A DNA stretch of 5,886 bases from Candidatus Zixiibacteriota bacterium (GTDB lineage Bacteria > Zixibacteria > MSB-5A5 > CAIYYT01): positions 1-5,886 of the forward strand of contig JAGLUH010000524.1 of NCBI GenBank assembly GCA_023134875.1, in the 5' to 3' direction. This document shows positions 1 through 5,297 of this stretch, piece after piece (the first letter of the stretch is position 1; the number at the start of each line of letters is the position of its first letter). The position numbers were made by a program, and so were the translations under genes. The notes beneath the pieces were generated by a model. It ran no database searches. It was given only the letters and a program-made list of their open reading frames with translations, and had not been told where the DNA came from.

Positions 1-144
1 AATCTCTCCGAACGTTTCGCGATTTTCGGCTCAAGACTGTTATACGACGACGAGGCGAACCGGAAAACAGCTTACAGGGAGTTAAAGGGAACTCTACAGC
101 TATCGTTCCACTTTGGTTCACAAGGCCGAGAAGAAACCCATTAA
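1..144 (+). CDS. C-terminal end of an unrecognised protein (5' cut by window edge)
   Basis: Frame 1 is open from the first base to a TAA at 142-144, giving 47 residues that begin NLSERFAIFGSRLL and end GSQGREETH. The composition is that of a real soluble protein: mixed charged and hydrophobic residues, an amphipathic stretch (DDEANRKTAYRELKG) and then a beta-like LQLSFHF. I do not recognise the family. It overlaps the frame-2 reading that begins at 113, and the last few residues before the stop look less protein-like. The true product may therefore continue in frame 2 after a one-base shift near 115; leaving out one G at 115-116 would join LSFHF directly to VHKAEKKP. The alternative is a genuine gene end overlapping a downstream gene by 32 bases. 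No signal peptide or membrane segment is visible in the part present. Confidence 0.5.
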   Translation, partial: NLSERFAIFGSRLLYDDEANRKTAYRELKGTLQLSFHFGSQGREETH

Positions 145-361
145 ACCAGAGTTCCGCTACTTGGGGGAGGTCCGATTCGCTGACCCGTCGGACAGATCGG
201 CCAGCGGCGCCGACTACTTGGCGTTCTCATACTTCCAGAAGTTCTTCCGAGCTATTGTTGACTGGTTGCACGACCAAATTCTAAGAAATCCGAAGTTGAC
301 CAGCAGACAAATCATGGATTCTTTCCAGGAATTCTATCTCGATACAATTCTTGGCAAGTAA
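113..361 (+). CDS. Small unrecognised protein, or frameshifted C-terminus of the preceding gene
   Basis: Frame 2 encodes 82 residues from a TTG at 113 to a TAA at 359-361. It has a basic start (VHKAEKKPIKPEFR), a beta-like segment (FRYLGEVRF) and then amphipathic helices rich in aromatics (YLAFSYFQKFFRAIVDWLHDQI) ending in DTILGK. The last two-thirds look like a folded protein, so I believe this frame is coding. The start is poorly supported. The only in-frame start between the upstream stop (83-85) and the body is the TTG, and no Shine-Dalgarno-like sequence lies 5-10 bases before it; an AGGGA at 86-90 is too far away. A terminator-like hairpin just after the stop suggests this is the true end of the transcription unit. 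The simplest reading is that this is the C-terminus of the gene entering from the left, displaced by a frameshift or sequencing error. Function unknown. Confidence 0.5.
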   Translation: MVHKAEKKPIKPEFRYLGEVRFADPSDRSASGADYLAFSYFQKFFRAIVDWLHDQILRNPKLTSRQIMDSFQEFYLDTILGK

Positions 362-367
362 GGTGGG

Positions 368-390
368 CTCAGCTTCTTCCAGCAGCTGAG
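368..390 (+). terminator. Possible terminator after the left-hand gene
   Basis: CTCAGCT (368-374) and AGCTGAG (384-390) are perfect complements around a 9-base loop, starting 6 bases after the TAA at 359-361. The hairpin is followed by TCTTCGTTCG, which is T-rich but not a clean T run, so termination would be modest. Position is the main support. Confidence 0.4.
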
Positions 391-473
391 TCTTCGTTCG
401 CGCCTGCCGCGTGATTACTATATCCCTGCGACCGCCGATCAAACACCGGCACATGGTACCCCACTCACAGCCT

Positions 474-559
474 GCGCAGGCGACGGGTGGGTTTAATCGA
501 TCCACCTGATACATTAACAGCCACGATACTCAACCTTTTGGGCACGTTGCAACGTGCCC
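474..559 (+). repeat. Left copy of a two-hairpin intergenic repeat
   Basis: This 86-base element recurs in inverted orientation at 5188-5272. It starts GCGCAG, continues CGGGTGGGTTTA, and ends with a perfect 20-base palindrome at 540-559 (GGGCACGTTGCAACGTGCCC) preceded by CAACCTTTT. A first hairpin is formed by GGTGGGT (486-492) and ATCCACC (500-506) around a 7-base loop, with one G-T pair. The two copies agree almost perfectly over the last 30 or so bases and less well, with small gaps, in the middle. No coding potential is apparent. No T run follows the palindrome in either direction, so it does not look like an intrinsic terminator. It resembles REP- or MITE-like dispersed intergenic elements, but I cannot name a family. 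A 12-base palindrome, GCCTGCGCAGGC (470-481), overlaps the outer end of this copy only. Confidence 0.8.
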
Positions 560-578
560 AGAAGCCTAACGCTAAGCG

Positions 579-597
579 CTGTACACAATTAGTACAG
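579..597. promoter_or_regulatory. Inverted repeat upstream of the promoter, possible operator
   Basis: CTGTAC (579-584) and GTACAG (592-597) form a perfect 6-base inverted repeat with a 7-base AT-rich spacer (ACAATTA). It lies 20 bases upstream of the -35 box at 618, a position suited to a dimeric regulator. The half-site spacing does not match the classic LexA box. No regulator can be assigned and chance occurrence is possible. Confidence 0.3.
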
Positions 598-617
598 GGA
601 AATAAGGTCAAAAGGGC

Positions 618-645
618 TTGACTTTCTCGGTCACATTATTATATT
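618..645 (+). promoter_or_regulatory. Sigma70-like promoter for the surface-protein gene
   Basis: TTGACT at 618-623 (one mismatch to TTGACA) and TATATT at 640-645 (one mismatch to TATAAT) are separated by 16 bases; TATTAA at 642-647 is an alternative -10 with an 18-base spacer. The predicted transcript start near 652 gives a leader of about 175 bases before the TTG at 827. This is the best promoter-like match in the gap, and it sits between the repeat copy and the gene. Confidence 0.55.
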
Positions 646-655
646 AATGGCGTCT

Positions 656-718
656 GCACAGGATTGTGCGTGTGGCCTTACTTCTTTTTATGGAGCAACA
701 ATAGCCGGCCCGCACACG
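656..718 (+). promoter_or_regulatory. Possible structured 5' leader of the surface-protein mRNA
   Basis: Near the predicted transcript start, GCACA (656-660) and TGTGC (665-669) form a short hairpin with a GGAT loop. A second stem pairs CGTGTG (669-674) with CACACG (713-718) and GCC (675-677) with GGC (707-709), leaving a 3-base bulge and a loop of 29 bases. The two stems share base 669, so they could alternate or coexist with one pair lost. No known riboswitch or leader family is recognised. Confidence 0.25.
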
Positions 719-815
719 AAAGGCATTGAACAATAGGGTGAGGGATCAGCGCTTTAATGGGTGACAGTGGTACTGTACTGTGCCCCCGTTGCCATGGATT
801 ATCTGATTCCTGCTC

Positions 816-821
816 AGGAGG
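816..821 (+). promoter_or_regulatory. Ribosome binding site that fixes a TTG start at 827
   Basis: A perfect AGGAGG lies 5 bases before the TTG codon at 827. The other in-frame starts, GTG at 761 and ATG at 794, have no comparable site. Starting at 827 also places a textbook Sec signal peptide at the very N-terminus (MKARRILL and onwards), whereas the earlier starts would bury it behind 11-22 extra residues. Confidence 0.8.
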
Positions 822-826
822 ATGTT

Positions 827-3800
827 TTGAAAGCACGTCGAATTCTCCTTACCGTATCCTTGCTTCTGCTCACCCTCACCAGCTTCGCCACCGGAGCCGG
901 CAAGTACGCCTGGAGCGATTCGGTGGCGACTCAGGCGCTCAACCCCACCGAGCTATCGCTACAGGGTGTTCTTGATTCGCTCGGCTACAGTATCAATGTT
1001 GCCACAGATGCCATCAGTATGCCGATATTCACCGTACCCGCCGGACTAACGCGACTGGCGACCACGTTGAAATATGTTGGCGCTTCCTCCGGTTCCGGTG
1101 TTGGCTTATATCCCGCTGGCAGCTCGACTACACCGACCGAACTGTTTGCTCCGGGAACGACTGCGCCAGCCAGTACGAACGTTACCCTCTCGGAGAGCGC
1201 CCAGATCGGCCTTTACCTGGGCCCGACGCTTTACGATGATACCTGGTACAGCGAACCTGTCTTGAATTGGGACGCTTTCGATCACATCAAGGTTTTTCCG
1301 GCGGGTGCCAACGCCTACGTCCTTTGCTGGGAAGACTTGCCTGATGGCGGCGACCAGGATTTCAATGACCTGATTCTGGAACTGTGCTTTACCAATCCCG
1401 ATGCCTTGCAGCTCTCTTTCACCGGCGAGACTTTCTATCTTTTCTGTACCGAAGATTTTGTGTGTTTTGATGTCATCGCTACCGGCGGTACCGGTATGCT
1501 GACCCTGTCCCTTGTGGAAGATGGCGTTCCCACGGTAGTAGCTACCGGTTACAGTCCCTTAAGCTATCAGCATTGCTTTCTGCCCTGGCCTGTCGATTCG
1601 ATCCATACCTTCAGCTTCCAGGTTGAGGATGAGGCTGCTGAGATCGTGCAGGACAGCTTCGCAATCGAGATTAAGATGCAGTCGCGGCCGGTATTGACGG
1701 TTGACCCCGCTTATATCGACACCATGATCTGTGACATTGATAGTATCTGTTTTGATGTCGTCAGCGCTACCGACGCTGACGGTGATGACATAGTTTTCAG
1801 TTTGCTGGAAGGTGAGGGAGTGATCGATTCGATTACCGGTGAGATTTGTTTCCTGCCCGATGCGGTTGATTCCGCCGACTACCTGTTCGTGGTGCAGGCG
1901 GCTGACTCCTGCTGCGAATCATTTATGGGTCCTCCCCTGGCGCCGTCCGGGTGCCAGCGCGACACCGTGATCGTTACTGTCAAGATCGCTCCACGCGCGG
2001 AAATTAGCACCATCGATGACACGACTATTTTTCTGTGTATTCCCCAGGAAATCTGCTTTGACGTTACTGCTGCCATCGATGGTGTACCGACGGAGGTCTT
2101 CCAGGATTGCGGTACCGGTATGCTTGCTAACAATCAGCTTTGCTTCACCCCCGACACCGCGGGTATCTATTTTTTCTGTTTCTATGCCACTGACTTTTGC
2201 GGGACGGTCAGGGACACCGTTGCCGTGACAGTGATATTGAACGAACCGCCGGTTGCTTTTGCGGGTGATGATACGACATTTCATTGTGCGACCGGTGAAG
2301 TCTGCTGGCCGGCGTATTGCTCTGATGTCGACGGTAATCTCACCTCCTGTCAACTGGTGGCCGGTTCCGGTGTCTACGGCGACTCGACGATCTGCTTTAC
2401 TCCACCCGGCACCGGCATTTATCAATTCGTCCTGGAGGCGATTGATAGTTGCGGCGCGACTCACCGTGACACGGTAGTTGTGGAGATCACAACAGGCAAT
2501 CCGCCGATTGCTTTCGTCGGTGATTCGACGAGCGCGCTCTGCGACCCGCAGCAGATTTGTATCCCCGCCTGGTGCGATGATCCCGACAATGACCTGGTCA
2601 GTTGCGTGCTTCTGACCGCACCGGTCGGCGCCAGTTTCGATGGTTCCCAGATTTGCTATACGCCTGACAGTTCCGGTACCTATATGTTTGTGCTACAGGC
2701 CACCGATGCCTGCGGCGGCAGTGATACCGATACCGGTTATATCATAGTTGAAATCAATACCGGCCCGCAGGTCAATCCGGGCGGTGGTATCTTCGTACTC
2801 TGCGAACCTGACACCATCTGTGTACCGGCGAATGTTTTCGATCCGGACGGTGATCACACGGTGACTTCGGAGATGGGGCAGGTATTTAACAACAACCTGA
2901 TTTGCCTCTATTCCGGCGATCAGGAAGGCAGCCAGCAATTCGTTTTTGACGTCATCGCCACCGACACCTGTTCTCATGCCGATACCGCGCAGTACATTAT
3001 CGACCTGACCCTGAACATGATACCGGTGATCGAGCCGCCGATACTCGAGCCTGATACGGTGTGTGAGACTGTCGAACTCTGCTTTGATATGGATGCGATC
3101 GATTCAGTGATGGTTGATCTTGTTTGGAATTTGCTTTCCGGAATTGGCAGCATCGATGCGGTTACCGGCGAGGTCTGCTTCACGCCTGATACCTCGGGAA
3201 CCTACACCTGGCTGGTGACTGTCGTGGACAGTTGCGGCGTGGCCGACACCGCTTTGATTGAGTGGCCGATTTATATCATCCCGCCGCCGACACCGGTGAT
3301 CACGCCGGCCGACGGTGATACCCAGGTTTGCTATGGTGTGGCTGTTGGCGAAGTCTGCGTCGACGTCACCTATGATGATACTCAGGCCGTCACCGACATC
3401 ACCGTGACGCCGAGCCACCCATCGATTGCCTGGTCATTCAATTGGGGTGGCGGCGTTGGCGAACTCTGTTTCACGCCGCTGGTTGATCAGACCGAGACTT
3501 ACTCATTCACTTTCGAGTTGACCGATATCTGCAACATTGTGGCTGCCAGTGTTTACAATCATACCGTCACTTTTATTGATTGCGATTCCAGCACTTGCCT
3601 AACCTTGGAGATCGAGCAAACTGAGTGTGTCGTGCTGGGATCGATCGTGACCGTCGATTTCACCATCTCTGAGGATTGGATGCCGATTGGCGGCTATGAT
3701 TTGTTGATAACCTATGATGTGACGGGCTTCACCTTCCTGTCGGCATCGATCGGCCCGGCAATCAGTGGCTGGGAGTACTTTACCTACCGTGAGGTGCCGT

Positions 3801-5083
3801 TTAGTGGGTGTGGTGGGACTTGTCCTGCCGGTTTGGTGCGGCTGGTCAGCATCGCTGATATCAACAACGGTGCCAACCATCCGCCGCCGGAACAGTTCCT
3901 GCCCGATGGTGTGGTGGCGACAATGAGTTTCCGGGTGACCTCGAACACTTCCTTTGCCGGCCTGGTTTATCCTGTCAAGTTCTACTGGTTGGATTGTGGT
4001 GACAACGGTTTCTCGACGGTCAGCGGCGACACGTTCTTAGTCGATAGAATTATCTACGATCCGGAAATGGTTGTCTGGGATGAAATGGACGAGATCAATT
4101 ATCCGGAAACGAACCGACTACCAGGTGTCGGCGTTCCTGATTCCTGCCTGGTGGGCGACAAGGTAAAGCCGCTACGTTGTATCACTTTCTACAACGGCTC
4201 AATCTGCATTGTCCATAACGATTCCATTGATGCTCGTGGTGACATCAACCTCAACGGCCTTGCCTACGAAATCGCCGACGCGGTACTGTTTACCAACTAT
4301 TTCCTCAGGGGCATTACGGTGTTTACCATCTCCGTTCACGGGCAAATCGCCGCTACCGATATCAACAATGACGGTTTGACTCTGACGATCGGCGATTTGA
4401 TCTACCTGCTGCGCATCATCACCGGCGATGCCCTGCCGGTTCCCAAGTTATCCCCCTATAGCGAACAGGCCGAGTTAGTAGTTGTGCACGATGGCAGTGC
4501 CACCCGCCTTGCCACCAGCTCCACTTCCGATCTGGGCGGCGTTTTCCTGAAGATCAGACTGGGTGATGCGGCGGCGACTGAAGTTGTCAAATCATTGACC
4601 ATTGATGAGATGGGATTTGATTGCGCTGTCAACGGCGATATGCTGCATGTGGTAATCTACAGCGACAAACAGGGCGCGGCGATTCCCGCGGGTCGGACTG
4701 ATCTGTTTACTATTGCTAATGGTATTGACTGCGAGATCGTCCATGCTGAAGCCGCCGGCTACTATGGCAACATGATCAGCCTGAAAGTGGAATCGCCATC
4801 ATTGCCGTCCGGTTTTCAGCTGTCGCAGAACTATCCGAATCCTTTCAATCCGGAAACCGAGATCAGTCTCTCGCTGCCGCAGCCGTCCGACTGGAGCCTG
4901 ACTATCTATAATGTCAATGGCCAGGTGGTGAAACGTTTTGAAGGCACATCAGCCGCGGGCGAGGTGCATGTATACTGGGATGCTACTGATGACTGCGGCC
5001 GGCCGGTGGCCACCGGTATCTATTTCTACCGGATGGATGCCGGCGACTTTACTGATACGAAGAAAATGCTGCTAGTGAAATAG
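827..5083 (+). CDS. Secreted multidomain surface protein: DUF4114, Ig-like repeats, cohesin-like, dockerin-like, FlgD/T9SS-type C-terminus
   Basis: The protein has 1418 residues counted from the TTG at 827. Residues 1-21 are a Sec signal peptide (MKARRILL, a leucine-rich core, then SFA). Residues about 113-189 match DUF4114, with the hallmark WEDLPDGGDQDFNDLILEL at 168-186. Residues about 190-918 hold eight Ig/cadherin-like units of roughly 80-105 residues, most with four spaced cysteines. Residues about 921-1076 resemble a cohesin-type beta-sandwich (GGYDLLITYD, later LPDGVVATMSFRV). Residues about 1134-1202 are dockerin-like, with two calcium-loop motifs at 1139 (DINLNG) and 1178 (DINNDG). 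A further beta-rich region (about 1213-1323) leads to a FlgD-like Ig domain at 1328-1418, with QNYPNPFNP and GIYFYRMDAGDFTDTKKMLLVK; such domains often act as type IX secretion signals in Bacteroidetes. I infer export to the cell surface and a role in adhesion or scaffold assembly; no catalytic site is visible. The gene stands alone between its own promoter and terminator. Residues 548-987 lack lysine and arginine. Confidence 0.9.
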   Translation: MKARRILLTVSLLLLTLTSFATGAGKYAWSDSVATQALNPTELSLQGVLDSLGYSINVATDAISMPIFTVPAGLTRLATTLKYVGASSGSGVGLYPAGSSTTPTELFAPGTTAPASTNVTLSESAQIGLYLGPTLYDDTWYSEPVLNWDAFDHIKVFPAGANAYVLCWEDLPDGGDQDFNDLILELCFTNPDALQLSFTGETFYLFCTEDFVCFDVIATGGTGMLTLSLVEDGVPTVVATGYSPLSYQHCFLPWPVDSIHTFSFQVEDEAAEIVQDSFAIEIKMQSRPVLTVDPAYIDTMICDIDSICFDVVSATDADGDDIVFSLLEGEGVIDSITGEICFLPDAVDSADYLFVVQAADSCCESFMGPPLAPSGCQRDTVIVTVKIAPRAEISTIDDTTIFLCIPQEICFDVTAAIDGVPTEVFQDCGTGMLANNQLCFTPDTAGIYFFCFYATDFCGTVRDTVAVTVILNEPPVAFAGDDTTFHCATGEVCWPAYCSDVDGNLTSCQLVAGSGVYGDSTICFTPPGTGIYQFVLEAIDSCGATHRDTVVVEITTGNPPIAFVGDSTSALCDPQQICIPAWCDDPDNDLVSCVLLTAPVGASFDGSQICYTPDSSGTYMFVLQATDACGGSDTDTGYIIVEINTGPQVNPGGGIFVLCEPDTICVPANVFDPDGDHTVTSEMGQVFNNNLICLYSGDQEGSQQFVFDVIATDTCSHADTAQYIIDLTLNMIPVIEPPILEPDTVCETVELCFDMDAIDSVMVDLVWNLLSGIGSIDAVTGEVCFTPDTSGTYTWLVTVVDSCGVADTALIEWPIYIIPPPTPVITPADGDTQVCYGVAVGEVCVDVTYDDTQAVTDITVTPSHPSIAWSFNWGGGVGELCFTPLVDQTETYSFTFELTDICNIVAASVYNHTVTFIDCDSSTCLTLEIEQTECVVLGSIVTVDFTISEDWMPIGGYDLLITYDVTGFTFLSASIGPAISGWEYFTYREVPFSGCGGTCPAGLVRLVSIADINNGANHPPPEQFLPDGVVATMSFRVTSNTSFAGLVYPVKFYWLDCGDNGFSTVSGDTFLVDRIIYDPEMVVWDEMDEINYPETNRLPGVGVPDSCLVGDKVKPLRCITFYNGSICIVHNDSIDARGDINLNGLAYEIADAVLFTNYFLRGITVFTISVHGQIAATDINNDGLTLTIGDLIYLLRIITGDALPVPKLSPYSEQAELVVVHDGSATRLATSSTSDLGGVFLKIRLGDAAATEVVKSLTIDEMGFDCAVNGDMLHVVIYSDKQGAAIPAGRTDLFTIANGIDCEIVHAEAAGYYGNMISLKVESPSLPSGFQLSQNYPNPFNPETEISLSLPQPSDWSLTIYNVNGQVVKRFEGTSAAGEVHVYWDATDDCGRPVATGIYFYRMDAGDFTDTKKMLLVK
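1394..3580 (+). repeat. Eight tandem Ig-like repeat units within the surface protein
   Basis: Units begin at about protein residues 191, 286, 390, 473, 558, 647, 731 and 821. Each has a first cysteine pair, CX5C in seven units (such as CIPQEIC, CDPQQIC, CEPDTIC) and CX8C in the last. Each has a middle cysteine in a motif like QLCFTPD or EVCFTPD followed by a beta-strand. Seven end with a cysteine in ATDSCG-like sequence; the first unit has VEDEAA there. Many units contain DPDGD-type acidic turns of the sort that bind calcium in cadherin-like folds. Units 4 and 5 are similar even at DNA level near their starts (around 2245-2280 and 2500-2535), pointing to growth by tandem duplication. They most likely form a rigid disulphide-stapled stalk. 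The fold assignment rests on pattern only. Confidence 0.75.
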
Positions 5084-5127
5084 CGGCGTTTTTATATAAC
5101 GCACGTTTGTTAAGATCATGCGTTCAT

Positions 5128-5153
5128 GGGCGGCAGGGGTAACCCCGCCGCCC
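5128..5153 (+). terminator. GC-rich hairpin terminator of the surface-protein gene
   Basis: GGGCGGC (5128-5134) pairs with GCCGCCC (5147-5153) and GGGG (5136-5139) with CCCC (5143-5146). The loop is TAA and A5135 is bulged, giving 11 base pairs. The hairpin starts 45 bases after the stop codon and is followed by TGATTTATTTCGG, a T-rich but interrupted tail. It is likely an intrinsic or hairpin-assisted terminator on the + strand. There is no T run on the other side, so it is less likely to serve the convergent gene. Confidence 0.65.
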
Positions 5154-5187
5154 TGATTTATTTCGGCCATTTGGATTCAATTCGTAG

Positions 5188-5272
5188 GGGCACGTTGCTA
5201 CGTGCCCAAAAGGTTAAGTGTTTTAACGGTTGATGTGTCAGGTGAATCAGATAAACCCACCCGACGCTGCGC
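5188..5272 (-). repeat. Right, inverted copy of the two-hairpin intergenic repeat
   Basis: Read on the - strand, this copy matches the element at 474-559: GCGCAGCG, CGGGTGGGTTTA, a CACCTGA region, ACTTAACCTTTT and the closing palindrome GGGCACGTAGCAACGTGCCC (5207-5188). The palindrome has one change from the left copy, leaving 8-base arms around a 4-base centre. The first hairpin is kept: on the + strand GGTGAAT (5241-5247) and ACCCACC (5255-5261) enclose a 7-base loop, as in the left copy. It lies between the terminator of the surface-protein gene and the stop of the convergent - strand gene. Confidence 0.8.
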
Positions 5273-5297
5273 TTCTTCTGCACTGCCATCGAGTAGA

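Larger units (their letters stand above)
362..826. other. Gene-free intergenic region upstream of the surface-protein gene
   Basis: This 465-base stretch has no convincing coding frame. In order it contains a terminator-like hairpin (368-390), unassigned sequence (391-473), the left repeat copy (474-559), a short inverted repeat (579-597), a promoter (618-645), a leader with possible stem-loops (about 652-826) and the ribosome binding site (816-821). The - strand frame at 514-281 runs across both the repeat and the left-hand gene and has no ribosome binding site; I consider it spurious. Confidence 0.7.

Noticed and set aside
281..514. 77-residue - strand frame across the left repeat and the left-hand gene
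   Set aside because: It spans a repeat element, a hairpin and the end of a more plausible + strand gene, and has no ribosome binding site.
540..559. Intrinsic terminator at the repeat palindrome
   Set aside because: No T run follows the hairpin in either direction; the TTTT lies on the 5' side in the element's own orientation.
579..597. LexA (SOS) box
   Set aside because: The half-sites begin with CTGT and end with ACAG, but CTG and CAG are 13 bases apart, not the 10 of the classic gamma-proteobacterial box, and the gene is not an SOS type.
757..975. 72-residue + strand frame starting with ATG at 757
   Set aside because: It overlaps the start of the large gene in another frame and its translation is arginine-, serine- and histidine-rich, as expected of an out-of-frame reading.
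1919..2464. 181-residue - strand frame inside the large gene
   Set aside because: It lies antisense to the Ig-like repeats, where codon bias on the + strand keeps the opposite strand free of stops. It has no ribosome binding site and an incoherent, arginine-rich translation. The same applies to the other - strand frames between 1879 and 3880.
1394..3580. CRISPR array or short tandem DNA repeats
   Set aside because: The repetition is at protein level in units of about 80-105 residues with strong DNA divergence; there are no short identical repeats with regular spacers.
827..5083. Cellulosomal enzyme or polysaccharide-degrading enzyme
   Set aside because: Despite cohesin- and dockerin-like modules, no glycoside hydrolase, lyase or esterase domain or catalytic motif is visible.
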